Part shown: one piece after another, positions 17,184 to 27,459 of the stretch
How positions within the stretch are numbered: the stretch's first letter is position 1
How the letters are laid out: each line of letters opens with the position of its first letter
Source of the DNA: an uncultured Muribaculaceae bacterium
Lineage (GTDB): Bacteria > Bacteroidota > Bacteroidia > Bacteroidales > Muribaculaceae
Reading direction: 5' to 3'
Assembly (NCBI GenBank): GCA_944321705.1
Contig: CALUMG010000016.1
Span: forward strand, 1 to 52,264
Length of the DNA: 52,264 nucleotides
Made by a program: the position numbers and the translations under genes
The notes under the pieces: model-generated
Database searches by the model: none
What the model saw: the letters and a program-made list of their open reading frames with translations, nothing else
What the model was told of the DNA's origin: nothing

Positions 17184-20100
17184 TTATTCTAAGTTGATGC
17201 TAAGTCCCAATCCTCGAAGTTCATGCAAAAGCACATTCAACGATTCCGGTATTCCAGGAGTAGGCATTGGTTCGCCCTTGACTATTGCTTCATAAGCCTT
17301 GCTACGGCCTACTACGTCGTCACTCTTTATTGTCAATATCTCTTGAAGTACATGTGCAGCACCGAATGCTTCAAGCGCCCAGACTTCCATTTCTCCGAAA
17401 CGCTGTCCTCCAAATTGTGCTTTACCTCCAAGAGGCTGTTGAGTGATAAGTGAGTACGGACCGATGCTACGAGCATGCATCTTGTCTTCAACCATGTGAC
17501 CAAGTTTCAACATGTAGGTCACACCCACTGTTGCCGGCTGGTCGAAACGCTCTCCTGTCTCACCATCGTATAGATAAGTTTTACCATAACGCGGAAGGCC
17601 TGCTTTGTCGGTCCACTCGTTCAAATCATCGAGAGTCGCACCGTCAAAGATAGGAGTTGCAAACTTCACGTCGAGTACTTTTCCTGCCCAGCCTAATACT
17701 GTTTCAAATATCTGACCGATATTCATACGCGAAGGCACACCCAGAGGGTTAAGAACGATATCGACCGGAGTTCCGTCGGCAAGGAATGGCATGTCTTCCT
17801 GACGCACGATGCGCGACACGATACCCTTGTTACCGTGACGACCGGCCATCTTGTCACCGACACCTATCTTACGCTTCTTTGCAACATAAACCTTAGCCAT
17901 CTGCATGATGCCCGATGGGAGTTCGTCACCTATTGAAATGTCGAATTTCTTGCGACGCAACTCGGTATCTATTTCCTTGTACTTGTGCAAATAATTGGTA
18001 ACAGTAGCGCGAATCATGTCGTTCTTATGCGCATCGGCTGTCCACTTGCTCAAGTTCACGGTTTCATAGTCTATATTGTCAAGAACCTGAGTCGAGAACT
18101 TCACTCCCTTGGGCACGATTTCTGTATCTAAGAAATCTTTTATGCCTTGAGAAACGCAATCGGTTGTCAAAACAAGAAGTTTTTGAATCAATACCGATTT
18201 GAGAGCATTTTTCTTTTCAGTGTATTCTTCGTCGAGTTTTACCAAAGGATCTTCGGCATTTTTCGACTTCTTTTTCTTTACGGCTCTTGCAAACAAGTTA
18301 GTTCCAATAATGACACCTTTCAACGAAGGAGAAGCCTTCAATGAAGCATCCTTCACGTCTCCGGCCTTGTCACCGAATATGGCACGCAACAATTTTTCTT
18401 CCGGAGTAGGGTCTGATTCACCTTTAGGAGTAATCTTACCTATAAGGATGTCGCCAGGAACGACATGCGCTCCGACACGTATTATTCCGCGTTCGTCAAG
18501 ATCCTTGGTTGCATCTTCACTGACGTTAGGTATGTCGGAAGTCAATTCTTCCATGCCACGCTTGGTCTCTCTCACCTCAAGAGTGTACTCGTCGACATGC
18601 ACCGATGTAAGGATATCCTCTCTCACCATGCGCTCGTTAAGCACGATTGCATCCTCATAGTTGTATCCTTTCCAAGGCATGTATGCCACTTTCAAGTTGC
18701 GACCGATGGCAATTTCTCCATTTTCGGTAGAATATCCTTCAGTAAGGATATCGCCCTTGTTCACGCGTTGACCTTTGTCACATATAGGACGCAAGTCGAT
18801 GCTTGTACTTTGGTTGGTCTTGCGGAATTTAGGCAACTTGTATTCTTTAACCGCATCTTCAAAGCTGACAAATTCTTCATCTTCGGTGCGGTCATAGCGT
18901 ATGCGGATTACATCGGCATCTACATATTCCACTACACCAGGGCCTTCGGCTTGAATTTGCGTGCGTGAATCGTATGCCAATTGTGCTTCTATGCCGGTAC
19001 CCACGATAGGAGCTTCGCTACGCAACAAAGGAACTGCCTGGCGCATCATGTTCGAACCCATCAATGCACGGTTGGCGTCATCGTGTTCCAAGAATGGAAT
19101 CATGGCTGCGGCGATAGAAGCTATCTGTACCGGAGATACATCCATCAATTGCACTTCATCGGGTGCCACAACAGGGAAATCGGCATCCAAACGTGCCTTT
19201 ACCTTCTTGCGGATGAATGTTCCGTCATCATTCAACGGAGCGTTACCCTGTGCAATGATTTTTCCTTCTTCCTGCTCGGCCGACAAATATACCACATGAG
19301 AATTATCAAGGTCAACCTTGCCATCCTTGACTTCCCTATATGGAGTCTCGATAAATCCGAGGTCGTTTATCTTTGCATAAACGCACAACGAAGATATAAG
19401 ACCGATGTTCGGACCTTCAGGAGTTTCAATAGGACATAGACGTCCGTAGTGAGTATAGTGTACGTCTCGCACCTCAAAACCTGCACGTTCACGCGACAAA
19501 CCACCAGGGCCAAGAGCCGACATACGACGCTTGTGCGTGATTTCGGCAAGCGGATTGGTCTGATCCATGAACTGCGACAACGCATTGGTGCCGAAGAACG
19601 TATTGATTACCGATGAAATTGTTTTGGCGTTAATCAAATCAATCGGTGTGAAAACTTCATTGTCGCGGACGTTCATGCGCTCGCGAATTGTACGAGCCAT
19701 GCGCGCAAGTCCCACGCCAAATTGATTGTATAATTGTTCACCGACGGTGCGCACACGACGATTGCTCAAGTGGTCGATGTCGTCCACGTCGGTCTTTGAG
19801 TTTATAAGTCCTATCAGATACTTGATGATTGCGATGATATCTTCACGAGTGAGGACTTTCACATCCATAGGAGTATCAAGGTTCAACTTCTTGTCGATAC
19901 GGAAGCGACCCACTTCTCCAAGGTCATAACGTTTCTCTGAGAAGAAAAGATTGGTTATGACTTCACGCGCGCTCGCGTCATCCGGTGGCTCTGCATTTCG
20001 CAATTGCCTGTAAATATAGTTTACCGCCTCTTTTTCAGAGTTGGTTGTATCTTTTTGAAGTGTGTTGAAGATAATAGCGTAATCACTTGTATTCGCGTCT

Positions 20101-20990
20101 TCCTTGTGCAAAAGTATGGTTTGCACGTTAGATTCGAGAATCTCGTCGATGTTCTCTTCCTCTATTACAGTTTCGCGATCAAGAATAATGTCGTTACGTT
20201 CTATCGAAACCACCTCGCCTGTGTCCTCATCGACAAAGTCTTCCACCCATGTCTTCAATACACGGGCTGCGAGTTTGCGTCCAACAGCTTTTTTCAAGTT
20301 GGCTCGGTTCACCTTGATTTCTTCGGCAAGTCCGAATATTTCAATAATGTCTTTGTCGCTCTCAAGACCTATGGCACGCAACAATGTGGTAACCGGTAAT
20401 TTCTTTTTACGGTCAATGTAAGCATACATGACATTGTTTATATCAGTCGCGAATTCTATCCATGAGCCACGGAAAGGTATGATACGCGCTGAATAAAGTT
20501 TTGTTCCATTGGAATGTGTGCTTTGGCCGAAGAATACGCCCGGAGAACGATGCAACTGCGAAACCACGACGCGTTCCGCGCCATTGATTACGAATGTACC
20601 TTTCTCGGTCATGTACGGAATAGGTCCCAGATAAACGTCTTGCACCACCGTGGCAAAGTCCTCATGATCGGGGTCGGTGCAATACAATTTCATCTTGGCC
20701 TTCAACGACACACTGTATGTCAATCCACGCTCAAGGCATTCCTCGATGGTATAACGTGGCGGATCAATGTAATAATCAAGAAATTCAAGCACAAAGTTAT
20801 TGCGAGTGTCCGCAATCGGGAAGTTCTCTGCAAATACTTTATAAAGCCCGTCGTTTTTTCTTTTTCCCGTAGGAGTATCCAATTGCAAGAAATCCCTGAA
20901 AGACTTTAATTGTACCTCCAAGAAATCGGGATAAGGCAATGGATTCTTGACCGATGCAAAATTAACGCGTGGTTTTTTTGTAACTGACAT
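17184..20990 (-). CDS. rpoB: DNA-directed RNA polymerase beta subunit
   Basis: The protein is 1268 residues, typical of Bacteroidota RpoB. Recognisable blocks include the N-terminal [15 protein letters not shown], the [13 protein letters not shown] segment and the rifampicin-region sequence [25 protein letters not shown]. The latter leads into [21 protein letters not shown], with wild-type-looking Q, D, H, R and S positions. Also present are [35 protein letters not shown] and the C-terminal [24 protein letters not shown]. It forms the catalytic core with beta'. It lies downstream of rplL, separated by two hairpins that may act as an attenuator. Confidence 0.99.
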   Translation of the reverse strand: MSVTKKPRVNFASVKNPLPYPDFLEVQLKSFRDFLQLDTPTGKRKNDGLYKVFAENFPIADTRNNFVLEFLDYYIDPPRYTIEECLERGLTYSVSLKAKMKLYCTDPDHEDFATVVQDVYLGPIPYMTEKGTFVINGAERVVVSQLHRSPGVFFGQSTHSNGTKLYSARIIPFRGSWIEFATDINNVMYAYIDRKKKLPVTTLLRAIGLESDKDIIEIFGLAEEIKVNRANLKKAVGRKLAARVLKTWVEDFVDEDTGEVVSIERNDIILDRETVIEEENIDEILESNVQTILLHKEDANTSDYAIIFNTLQKDTTNSEKEAVNYIYRQLRNAEPPDDASAREVITNLFFSEKRYDLGEVGRFRIDKKLNLDTPMDVKVLTREDIIAIIKYLIGLINSKTDVDDIDHLSNRRVRTVGEQLYNQFGVGLARMARTIRERMNVRDNEVFTPIDLINAKTISSVINTFFGTNALSQFMDQTNPLAEITHKRRMSALGPGGLSRERAGFEVRDVHYTHYGRLCPIETPEGPNIGLISSLCVYAKINDLGFIETPYREVKDGKVDLDNSHVVYLSAEQEEGKIIAQGNAPLNDDGTFIRKKVKARLDADFPVVAPDEVQLMDVSPVQIASIAAAMIPFLEHDDANRALMGSNMMRQAVPLLRSEAPIVGTGIEAQLAYDSRTQIQAEGPGVVEYVDADVIRIRYDRTEDEEFVSFEDAVKEYKLPKFRKTNQSTSIDLRPICDKGQRVNKGDILTEGYSTENGEIAIGRNLKVAYMPWKGYNYEDAIVLNERMVREDILTSVHVDEYTLEVRETKRGMEELTSDIPNVSEDATKDLDERGIIRVGAHVVPGDILIGKITPKGESDPTPEEKLLRAIFGDKAGDVKDASLKASPSLKGVIIGTNLFARAVKKKKSKNAEDPLVKLDEEYTEKKNALKSVLIQKLLVLTTDCVSQGIKDFLDTEIVPKGVKFSTQVLDNIDYETVNLSKWTADAHKNDMIRATVTNYLHKYKEIDTELRRKKFDISIGDELPSGIMQMAKVYVAKKRKIGVGDKMAGRHGNKGIVSRIVRQEDMPFLADGTPVDIVLNPLGVPSRMNIGQIFETVLGWAGKVLDVKFATPIFDGATLDDLNEWTDKAGLPRYGKTYLYDGETGERFDQPATVGVTYMLKLGHMVEDKMHARSIGPYSLITQQPLGGKAQFGGQRFGEMEVWALEAFGAAHVLQEILTIKSDDVVGRSKAYEAIVKGEPMPTPGIPESLNVLLHELRGLGLSINLE

Positions 20991-21031
20991 TGAAAAATAA
21001 ATTAAGTGAACTCAAATTTTAATTATAACAC

Positions 21032-21093
21032 AAAAAGGTTAAGAATCGACTTTATAGAGGATTCTTAACCTAATTACCTGACACTCAGGTAAT
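21032..21093 (-). promoter_or_regulatory. Two stem-loops between rplL and rpoB (probable attenuator)
   Basis: The first hairpin (minus order) is a perfect 9-bp stem, 21073-21081 with 21085-21093, right after the rplL stop. The second is a perfect 11-bp stem, 21037-21047 with 21060-21070, followed on the minus strand by TTTTT (21032-21036), which is the form of an intrinsic terminator. Because rpoB must still be made, partial termination is likely, comparable in position to the known E. coli rplL-rpoB attenuator. Confidence 0.75.
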
Positions 21094-21094
21094 A

Positions 21095-21469
21095 TTATTT
21101 AAGTTCAACTTCTGCTCCAGCGTCTTCCAATTGTTTCTTGAGACCTTCTGCGTCAGCTTTGGCAAGACCTTCCTTGATAGTGTTAGGTGCACCGTCAACA
21201 AGATCCTTAGCTTCCTTCAAGCCAAGACCTGTAAGTTCCTTTACAAGCTTAACAATAGCAAGCTTGCTTGCGCCAGCGCTCTTCAATACTACATCGAAAG
21301 ATGTCTTTTCTTCTGTTGCAGGACCGGCTGCTGCAGGACCCGCTGCAACTGCTACTGCTGCTGCGGCTGGTTCGATACCGTATTCTTCTTTTAAAATTTT
21401 AGCAAGTTCGTTAACTTCAGTAACAGTAAGGTTTACTAATTGTTCTGCAAAAGCTTTTAAATCTGCCAT
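21095..21469 (-). CDS. rplL: 50S ribosomal protein L7/L12 (bL12)
   Basis: The 124-residue stalk protein has an N-terminal dimerisation helix pair ([21 protein letters not shown]) and an Ala/Pro-rich flexible hinge (about 35-53). The C-terminal factor-binding domain is [40 protein letters not shown]. It binds L10 and recruits translational GTPases. It follows rplJ by 33 bp. Confidence 0.99.
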   Translation of the reverse strand: MADLKAFAEQLVNLTVTEVNELAKILKEEYGIEPAAAAVAVAAGPAAAGPATEEKTSFDVVLKSAGASKLAIVKLVKELTGLGLKEAKDLVDGAPNTIKEGLAKADAEGLKKQLEDAGAEVELK

Positions 21470-21502
21470 TTTAGTATGATTTAATTTGTTTGAATTTTTA
21501 AA

Positions 21503-22027
21503 TTATTGTTCTTTTTTAGATAAAGTTTCAAGAATACCATGAAGCTTTGTCCCTGAAGATTGCAAAGCCGAGATAACGTTCTTGGCTGGCGATTGCAACA
21601 ATGCAATAACGTCGGCGATAAGTTCGTTCTTGCTCTTGAGGCTTGCAAGTAGATCCAATTGGTCTGCACCTACATATACCGCACCTTCAACATATGCTGC
21701 TTTCAATGCCGGTAGAGTATCACCTTTTTTAATGAAATCCTTGAGCAACTTGGCAGGAGCGTTGCCTGTATTGCTCAACATCAACGATGTTGAACCTGCA
21801 AGCACCGGATACAAACCGCTATAGTCAGTATCGCATTTCTCCATTGCTTTCTTGAGCAATGTATTCTTCACTACCACCAATTTCACACCGCCATTGAAGC
21901 AAGCGCGACGCAATTGGCTCGTCTTCTCCGCATTAAGACCGGCTGTTTCTGTTAAATATACGCAGCTGTACTCTTGCAGAGTTTTGGCGATTTCATCTAT
22001 TACAACTAATTTATCTTCCTTTCTCAT
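21503..22027 (-). CDS. rplJ: 50S ribosomal protein L10 (uL10)
   Basis: The protein is 174 residues. The N-terminal rRNA-binding domain starts MRKEDKLVVIDEIAKTLQEYSCVYLTE and includes VKLVVVKNTLLKKAME. The C-terminal helix that binds L7/L12 dimers ends LHGILETLSKKEQ. It anchors the ribosomal stalk. It lies 16 bp after rplA. In other bacteria the L10-L7/L12 complex represses its own mRNA; with only 16 nt of leader here, such control would have to act within the polycistronic message. Confidence 0.98.
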   Translation of the reverse strand: MRKEDKLVVIDEIAKTLQEYSCVYLTETAGLNAEKTSQLRRACFNGGVKLVVVKNTLLKKAMEKCDTDYSGLYPVLAGSTSLMLSNTGNAPAKLLKDFIKKGDTLPALKAAYVEGAVYVGADQLDLLASLKSKNELIADVIALLQSPAKNVISALQSSGTKLHGILETLSKKEQ

Positions 22028-22043
22028 TTCGTTTCGATTTTAA

Positions 22044-22736
22044 TTATTCAGCTGCCTTAGTGTCAACCTTAATACCGGGACTCATCGTACTTGAAAGATA
22101 AATGCTCTTAAGATAGGTACCCTTGGCAGTGGCAGGTTTCAGTTTTATCAACGTGTTGACAAATTCGCGAGCGTTGTCGAAAATTTGTTCTGCCGTGAAC
22201 GAAACTTTACCTACTGAAGTATGCACGATACCGTTCTTGTCGACCTTGAAGTCGATTTTACCTTGTTTTACTTCCTTGATAGCTTTGGCAACGTCCATTG
22301 TCACTGTGCCGCTTTTTGGGTTAGGCATCAAGCCACGAGGACCTAATATCCTACCGAGAGCACCGATCTTACCCATGATGGCAGGCTGAGTGATAATTAC
22401 GTCTATATCAGTCCAACCACCTTTGATTTTCTCGATGTACTCTTCAAGACCCACATAATCGGCTCCGGCTTCCTTGGCAGCAGCTGCTGCATCAGGATTG
22501 CACAAGCACAATACGCGCACTTGCTTGCCGGTTCCGTGAGGCAATGAAACCACGCCACGAACCATTTGGTTAGCCTTGCGAGGATCTACGCCCAAGCGGA
22601 CATCGATATCAACAGAAGCGTCGAACTTTGTAAAAGTGATTTCTTTAACTAATTCTGCAGCTTCCTTGAGAGTGTACACTTTCCCCGCTTCAATCTTTGA
22701 ATTTACTAGCTTTTGATTTTTTGTAAGTTTAGCCAT
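22044..22736 (-). CDS. rplA: 50S ribosomal protein L1 (uL1)
   Basis: The 230-residue protein has the characteristic L1 sequences [61 protein letters not shown] and [11 protein letters not shown]. It binds 23S rRNA at the L1 stalk and is the usual translational repressor of the rplKA message. It lies 14 bp after rplK. Confidence 0.99.
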   Translation of the reverse strand: MAKLTKNQKLVNSKIEAGKVYTLKEAAELVKEITFTKFDASVDIDVRLGVDPRKANQMVRGVVSLPHGTGKQVRVLCLCNPDAAAAAKEAGADYVGLEEYIEKIKGGWTDIDVIITQPAIMGKIGALGRILGPRGLMPNPKSGTVTMDVAKAIKEVKQGKIDFKVDKNGIVHTSVGKVSFTAEQIFDNAREFVNTLIKLKPATAKGTYLKSIYLSSTMSPGIKVDTKAAE

Positions 22737-22750
22737 AACGCAATTGAAGT

Positions 22751-23194
22751 TTAATTATTTTCAGGGAACGAACCCTTTACAGTGATACCCATACTCCGCG
22801 CTGTACCTGCGACCATTTTCATGGCCGAGTCTAAAGTAAAACAGTTCAAATCAGGCATTTTGTCTTCAGCAATAGTCTTTACCTGCTCCCATGTGATTTC
22901 GGCAATCTTTTTACGGTTAGGTTCTGCCGAACCGCTTTTTTGCTTAACTGCCTCAAGCAATTGAACCGGAACCGGTGGAGTCTTGACTACGAAATCAAAA
23001 CTCTTGTCGGTGTAATAAGTAATTACAACCGGAAGCACCTTTCCTGCTTTGTCTTGGGTGCGGGCATTGAATTGCTTGCAAAACTCCATGATGTTGATAC
23101 CCTTAGAACCAAGTGCCGGTCCTACTGGTGGCGAAGGATTAGCTGCTCCGCCCTTAATCTGCAATTTGATCTGTCCAGCAATTTCTTTAGCCAT
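22751..23194 (-). CDS. rplK: 50S ribosomal protein L11 (uL11)
   Basis: The protein is 147 residues. The N-terminal domain is [36 protein letters not shown] with its conserved Pro-rich linker. The rRNA-binding C-terminal domain ends in [13 protein letters not shown]. It forms the GTPase-associated centre with 23S rRNA and L10. It is followed by rplA and preceded by nusG with a 70-bp gap. Confidence 0.99.
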   Translation of the reverse strand: MAKEIAGQIKLQIKGGAANPSPPVGPALGSKGINIMEFCKQFNARTQDKAGKVLPVVITYYTDKSFDFVVKTPPVPVQLLEAVKQKSGSAEPNRKKIAEITWEQVKTIAEDKMPDLNCFTLDSAMKMVAGTARSMGITVKGSFPENN

Positions 23195-23265
23195 TGTTTC
23201 TGTGTAATTAATTTGTTGTTAAACACGCAACAAAAACAAGCCAATGCGCAACCACTGCCTTGCTT

Positions 23266-23817
23266 TTACTCACGCTCTACTTGAGAATTATCCAACTCAA
23301 GAGGGGTCTTGCGGCCGAATACCTTCACCATGACTTTAAGTTTACGCTTCTCACGGTTCACCTCCTCAATCTCACCTGTAAAGCCGCTGAAAGGTCCATA
23401 GTTCACCTTCACCGTCTCTCCCACAATGAAATCGTTAGGAACATCGCCGTCGCCTTCAAGTTGCTCGTCAGCAGCGCCAAGCATCCTCGACACCTCTGCC
23501 TCGCGTATCGGCTCCGGCATGCCATTGCGATCCTTGCCATGAAGGAAATCAATGACATTTGTCGTGTTCCGCAATTCGTGTATCACCTCACCGGTCAATA
23601 TGGCCTCGACAAATACATAACCGGAATAAAGATTCCTTTCCTTGAGAACCTTTTTCCCGTTACGCGTCGTATAGACTTTCTCGGTAGGTATCAACACTTG
23701 GGAAACATATTTTCCGAGGTCAGTGTTTTTAATAGAAGCATCAAGCACTTCTTTAACCTTGGCCTCTTTGCCCGATATGGCGCGCAGCACATACCATCTT
23801 TTCTTTTCTTCCGCCAT
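23266..23817 (-). CDS. nusG: Transcription termination/antitermination factor NusG
   Basis: The 183-residue protein has an N-terminal NGN domain (KKRWYVLRAISGKEAKVKEVL, YSGYVFVEA). A C-terminal KOW domain contains GETVKVNYGPFSGFTGEIEEVN, ending with KTPLELDNSQVERE. It binds RNA polymerase and couples it to ribosomes or Rho. It lies between secE and rplK in the usual order. Confidence 0.97.
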   Translation of the reverse strand: MAEEKKRWYVLRAISGKEAKVKEVLDASIKNTDLGKYVSQVLIPTEKVYTTRNGKKVLKERNLYSGYVFVEAILTGEVIHELRNTTNVIDFLHGKDRNGMPEPIREAEVSRMLGAADEQLEGDGDVPNDFIVGETVKVNYGPFSGFTGEIEEVNREKRKLKVMVKVFGRKTPLELDNSQVERE

Positions 23818-23857
23818 TGATACTTTCTACTTTGAAATTAAAAATCATTACTGTTAT

Positions 23858-24061
23858 TTAGAACTGCGTAAAGCCGCTGTAAATAACATGCATGACATAG
23901 TCTATGACCAAGTCCATAATAAAGATAACCGCAGCTATTATGATGGAAGCAACCATAACTACTACGGTGCTGCCTGCAAGCTGGCTCTTTGTCGGCCAAG
24001 AAGTCTTATAACGAAGCTCGTTATAAGAATCCTCGATATCCTGAAGTAATTTAAATTTCAT
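23858..24061 (-). CDS. secE: Preprotein translocase subunit SecE
   Basis: A 67-residue protein with the cytoplasmic amphipathic segment DSYNELRYKTSWPTKSQLAGST, typical of single-span SecE. One transmembrane helix (VVVMVASIIIAAVIFIMDLV) follows. It stabilises SecY in the inner-membrane translocon. It is 16 bp downstream of tRNA-Trp and 40 bp upstream of nusG. Confidence 0.95.
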   Translation of the reverse strand: MKFKLLQDIEDSYNELRYKTSWPTKSQLAGSTVVVMVASIIIAAVIFIMDLVIDYVMHVIYSGFTQF

Positions 24062-24077
24062 ATTTGAGTTGTTTTTG

Positions 24078-24150
24078 CACGGGAAGAGAGACTCGAACTC
24101 CCGACACCTGGTTTTGGAGACCAGTGCTCTACCGACTGAGCTATTCCCGT
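24078..24150 (-). tRNA. tRNA-Trp (CCA anticodon)
   Basis: A 73-nt cloverleaf on the minus strand. The acceptor stem ACGGGAA pairs with TTCCCGT, the D-arm begins GCTCAGTCGGTAGAGC, and the anticodon loop carries CCA within CTCCAAAA. The T-loop is TTCGAGT and the discriminator is G, as expected for Trp. The 3' CCA is not encoded. It lies between tuf and secE. Confidence 0.97.
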
Positions 24151-24155
24151 ATAAA

Positions 24156-24193
24156 CACCGGCTATGTATCCTTTAGAAACCGCATAACCGGTG
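24156..24193 (-). other. Hairpin between tuf and tRNA-Trp
   Basis: CACCGG (24156-24161) pairs with CCGGTG (24188-24193), with further weak pairing of TATG and CATA inside. On the minus strand TTTAT follows and then the tRNA directly. It may be a partial terminator after tuf or a processing site for the tRNA 5' end. Confidence 0.45.
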
Positions 24194-24249
24194 ATTTTTT
24201 TTATTTAATTCACCATCTCTTTCCGTATCCGGACGAGAAATGTGTGATA

Positions 24250-25440
24250 TTAGTCAAGGATTTCTGTGATTTGACCAGAACCTACTGTACGGCCACCTTC
24301 GCGGATTGCGAAACGAAGACCCTTGTCGCAAGCTACCGGAGTGATAAGCTTAACCTTGATTTCAACGTTATCACCAGGCATTACCATTTCTACTCCATCT
24401 GGCAAAGTGATTTCACCAGTAACGTCAAGCGTACGGATGTAGAATTGAGGACGATAGTGGTTGTGGAATGGAGTGTGGCGACCACCTTCTTCTTTCTTCA
24501 AAACGTAGATAGAAGCCTTGAATTCAGAGTGAGGTTTAACAACTCCCGGATGGCAAAGTACCATACCACGCTTGATTTCGTTCTTGTCGATACCACGGAG
24601 AAGCAAACCTACGTTATCACCGGCTTCACCTTCGTCCAAAATCTTACGGAACATTTCAACACCGGTAACAACCGACTTCTTGTCTGCTCCAAGACCCATG
24701 ATTTGAACTTCGTCACCAACCTTAACAACACCAGTTTCAATACGGCCGGTAGCAACTGTACCACGACCAGTGATTGAGAACACGTCTTCAACCGGCATCA
24801 AGAATGGTTTATCTACGTCACGCGGAGGAAGTGGAATCCAGTTGTCAACAGCATCCATCAATTCCATAACCTTTTCAACCCATTCTGGTTCACCATTCAA
24901 TGCACCAAGGGCAGAACCACGTATGATAGGAGTATTGTCACCGTCATAGTCATATTGCGAAAGAAGCTCACGCATTTCCATTTCAACAAGGTCAAACATT
25001 TCAGGGTCGTCAACCATGTCGCACTTGTTCAAGAACACAACAAGACGAGGAACATTCACCTGACGAGCAAGAAGGATGTGCTCACGAGTTTGAGGCATCG
25101 GACCGTCAGTTGCAGCAACTACGATGATAGCACCGTCCATTTGAGCTGCACCAGTTACCATGTTCTTTACATAGTCAGCGTGTCCCGGGCAGTCAACGTG
25201 TGCGTAGTGACGATTTGCAGTTTCATACTCAACGTGAGAAGTATTGATAGTAATACCACGTTCCTTTTCCTCGGGAGCGTTATCGATTTGGTCAAACGAC
25301 TTAGCACCTTCTTGAGAAAAACCCTTATCGTGCAACACCTTAGTAATAGCGGCGGTAAGAGTAGTTTTACCGTGGTCAACGTGACCAATAGTACCGATGT
25401 TTACATGCGGTTTGGTTCTTTCGAATTTCTCTTTTGCCAT
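24250..25440 (-). CDS. tuf: Elongation factor Tu
   Basis: The protein is 396 residues. G1 is [10 protein letters not shown], switch I is in [17 protein letters not shown]3 is DCPGHADY, G4 is NKCDMVDD and G5 is RGSALGAL. The beta-barrel domains 2 and 3 end [15 protein letters not shown]. It delivers aminoacyl-tRNA to the ribosome. It is embedded between four upstream tRNA genes and downstream tRNA-Trp/secE. Confidence 0.99.
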   Translation of the reverse strand: MAKEKFERTKPHVNIGTIGHVDHGKTTLTAAITKVLHDKGFSQEGAKSFDQIDNAPEEKERGITINTSHVEYETANRHYAHVDCPGHADYVKNMVTGAAQMDGAIIVVAATDGPMPQTREHILLARQVNVPRLVVFLNKCDMVDDPEMFDLVEMEMRELLSQYDYDGDNTPIIRGSALGALNGEPEWVEKVMELMDAVDNWIPLPPRDVDKPFLMPVEDVFSITGRGTVATGRIETGVVKVGDEVQIMGLGADKKSVVTGVEMFRKILDEGEAGDNVGLLLRGIDKNEIKRGMVLCHPGVVKPHSEFKASIYVLKKEEGGRHTPFHNHYRPQFYIRTLDVTGEITLPDGVEMVMPGDNVEIKVKLITPVACDKGLRFAIREGGRTVGSGQITEILD

Positions 25441-25533
25441 AACTTTAGTTATTTTTTATTAATGATCAGCTTTTTTTCAATATATTTTTCCTTTTAGCCG
25501 AAATGCCGCTATTAAAGGCGGCTACTTCTCCTG

Positions 25534-25605
<72 letters not shown>

Positions 25606-25625
25606 AAATAACTTTTTTTTCTTTG

Positions 25626-25698
25626 AGCGGAAGACGAGGCTCAAACTCGCGACCCTCAGCTTGGAAGGCTGATGCTCTATCAACTGAGCTACTTCCGC
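25626..25698 (-). tRNA. tRNA-Gly (TCC anticodon)
   Basis: A 73-nt cloverleaf. The acceptor GCGGAAG/CTTCCGC is fully paired, the D-arm begins GCTCAGTTGATAGAGC, and the anticodon loop is CTTCCAA with TCC. The T-arm is GCGAG-TTTGAGC-CTCGT. No encoded CCA. Confidence 0.96.
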
Positions 25699-25710
25699 AT
25701 TTTTTTTGAG

Positions 25711-25793
25711 TGGGTGGTGATGGATTCGAACCACCGAAGTCGATTGACAACTGAGTTACAGTCAGTCCCATTTGGCCACTCTGGTAACCACCC
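25711..25793 (-). tRNA. tRNA-Tyr (GTA anticodon)
   Basis: An 83-nt class II tRNA with a long variable arm. The acceptor GGGTGGT/ACCACCC is paired and the anticodon GTA sits in the loop CTGTAAC. The T-arm is GGTGG-TTCGAAT-CCATC and the discriminator is A. Confidence 0.96.
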
Positions 25794-25805
25794 CCGTTTT
25801 TTTTG

Positions 25806-25879
25806 AGCCTCTTGTCGGATTCGAACCAACGACCCCGAGATTACAAATCACGTGCTCTGGCCAACTGAGCTAAAGAGGC
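25806..25879 (-). tRNA. tRNA-Thr (TGT anticodon)
   Basis: A 74-nt cloverleaf. The acceptor GCCTCTT/AAGAGGC is fully paired, the D-arm begins GCTCAGTTGGCCAGAGC, and the anticodon TGT lies in TTTGTAA. It is the first gene of the tRNA-tuf transcript, with a promoter about 60 bp upstream. Confidence 0.96.
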
Positions 25880-25934
25880 ATTTATTCTGTTTTCGCCCCG
25901 CTTTATCGCAGAAGATAAGAGCGGAAAGCGGTTG

Positions 25935-25964
25935 CAAAGTTACGCATATTTTTTTAACCACAAA
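25935..25964 (-). promoter_or_regulatory. Promoter of the tRNA-tuf operon
   Basis: The -7 box is TAACTTTG (minus strand, 25935-25942) and the -33 box TTTG (25961-25964), spacing 18 bp. Both match the Bacteroidota consensus. It sits just upstream of tRNA-Thr(TGT) and could drive the whole 13-kb tRNA-tuf-secE-nusG-rpl-rpo block. Confidence 0.75.
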
Positions 25965-26073
25965 ATATTTGCGAAGTATTTTTCAAAAAATATTTTGGTC
26001 CCGGCTTTCAATCCTAAATTTTGACATGCTTTAGCAACAAGTTTAATTTGTTGTTGCTTAACGGGAATGGCGT

Positions 26074-26113
26074 AAAAAACGGTGCAGTCGCACCTGATTG
26101 CAACTGCACCGTT
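26074..26113 (-). terminator. Intrinsic terminator after hpf
   Basis: An 11-bp perfect stem (26078-26088 with 26103-26113) and 14-nt loop are followed on the minus strand by a run of six T residues. It ends the xerC-hpf transcript about 50 bp after the hpf stop. Confidence 0.85.
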
Positions 26114-26164
26114 GCTCGTTATTATTTAAACTTGATATTATGGTCAAAACTCTGTTTTTACCGA

Positions 26165-26458
26165 TTATTTGTTCTTATCAAGCTTTTCAAGCTGACGTTC
26201 CAATGCATCCAAGCACAAATCCACAGCTTCCTCAAATGTGTCGGCCACTTTCGAAGCAAACAAATCTTCACTATTTGGTATGGTCAATTTTATCCCGGCT
26301 TCCTTGTTCATTGAGGTTTCCGGTTTGACAACCTTTAATGTAACATTGAATTCTGTCACTTCTTCGTGACGACGTGCAAGCTTTTGTGCTTTTTTATTGA
26401 TGAATTCTTCAAGTTTAACTGTTGCGTCAAAATGAATAGATTTAATCTTCACTTCCAT
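26165..26458 (-). CDS. hpf: Ribosome hibernation-promoting factor, short form (HPF/YfiA family)
   Basis: The 97-residue single domain has a beta-alpha-beta-beta-beta-alpha pattern. It contains IKSIHFDATVKLEEFINKKAQKL, the strand FNVTLKVVKPET, and the C-terminal helix FEEAVDLCLDALERQLEKL. It binds the decoding centre of idle ribosomes. The long-form C-terminal dimerisation domain is absent. Its start overlaps the end of the XerC/D gene by 17 bp, so translation is likely coupled. Confidence 0.93.
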   Translation of the reverse strand: MEVKIKSIHFDATVKLEEFINKKAQKLARRHEEVTEFNVTLKVVKPETSMNKEAGIKLTIPNSEDLFASKVADTFEEAVDLCLDALERQLEKLDKNK

Positions 26459-27362
26459 AATGTACCTCCTTTTTTAGAGCCCTGGGATGGGCGTGTTTGT
26501 AATTAGTTTTAAGTTCACTAAATGTGATATGAGTATAAATTTGCGTTGCTGCGAGCGATTCATGACCCAGTATTTCCTTGACACTGTTAAGCTCGGCTCC
26601 GTTGTTCAGCATGGCCGAAGCAAAAGTATGCCTCAACACATGTGGGCTCAACTTGCGGCCTCCACCGACAGTTGCCAATAGACTGTGTACCGTCCTATAC
26701 ACCAACGACGCATACAATTCATCCCCGTTTTCTCTCACAAAGAACCTTTCGGTCCTGTCAAGGCCTATTGTTGCCGACCTTAGTCGACGATATGCGGTTA
26801 TCGCGTCGGCCAGCTCATCGCCAAATGGGACTACACGTTCTTTGTTTCGCTTCCCCAATACCTTCAATTCTCGTTTTGGCACATCGACATCGGCATCTTT
26901 CAAGCCAATCAACTCGGCACGCCTAATGCCTGTTTCATACAGCATCATGATTATCAACCTGTCGCGTACCAACTTAAAATCGGTTTCATCTATGTCACCG
27001 TCAAGCAATGCGTTCATGTTATCAATCCTAACATAAGAAGGCAACGGCTTCTTGAACTTGGCAAGTTCAAGCTCGGCAGCCGGATTACTCTTGACAAGTC
27101 CACGTTTCAATAAGAACTGGAAAAAAGACCTTACGGCTTGCTCTTTTCGCCTTATCGAACGTGCTTTGATGCCATGTGCGTCCAAATTGACAATCCAAGC
27201 CCTCAAATCGCCCGATGTGACACTTAACGGGTCAAACTCATTCTCGTCGGGCGACAAGAACTGCTGAAGCTGCTTCAAGTCTTGCTCATAAGCCGAAACG
27301 GTACAAGCTGAAAGATTCAACTCATACCGTATATACTTTAGAAAGTCATCCACGAGCTTCAT
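26442..27362 (-). CDS. Tyrosine recombinase of the XerC/XerD family
   Basis: The protein is 306 residues. An N-terminal SAM-like core-binding domain (about 1-90) is followed by the catalytic domain. All catalytic residues are visible: Arg in TGIRRAEL (about 147), Lys in VLGKRNKERVV, the HxxR in HVLRHTF (about 241), His in LGHESL and the Tyr nucleophile in IYTHIT (about 276). The gene sits in a housekeeping context (tRNA/tuf and hpf), so it is more likely the chromosomal dimer-resolution enzyme than a phage integrase. XerC versus XerD cannot be settled here. A weak -7-like sequence lies about 30-40 bp upstream. Confidence 0.88.
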   Translation of the reverse strand: MKLVDDFLKYIRYELNLSACTVSAYEQDLKQLQQFLSPDENEFDPLSVTSGDLRAWIVNLDAHGIKARSIRRKEQAVRSFFQFLLKRGLVKSNPAAELELAKFKKPLPSYVRIDNMNALLDGDIDETDFKLVRDRLIIMMLYETGIRRAELIGLKDADVDVPKRELKVLGKRNKERVVPFGDELADAITAYRRLRSATIGLDRTERFFVRENGDELYASLVYRTVHSLLATVGGGRKLSPHVLRHTFASAMLNNGAELNSVKEILGHESLAATQIYTHITFSELKTNYKHAHPRALKKEVHYGSED

Positions 27363-27459
27363 ACCGGGTTATTTTTCATTGCTTTGGTACGAATATAAGA
27401 ATTTATTTCGTTTAATCCAACGATTTAAACATTTTTTGTATGCCCGAAGCGGCCCCGGC

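Noticed and set aside
24156..24193. Full terminator separating tuf from tRNA-Trp and secE
   Set aside because: The stem is only six strong pairs and the tRNA begins within a few bases, so I kept it only as a hairpin of uncertain role.
26442..27362. Tyrosine recombinase as evidence of an integrated element
   Set aside because: It is next to tRNA genes, but it overlaps hpf, lies in a housekeeping block, has no attachment-site repeats nearby and looks like chromosomal XerC/D.
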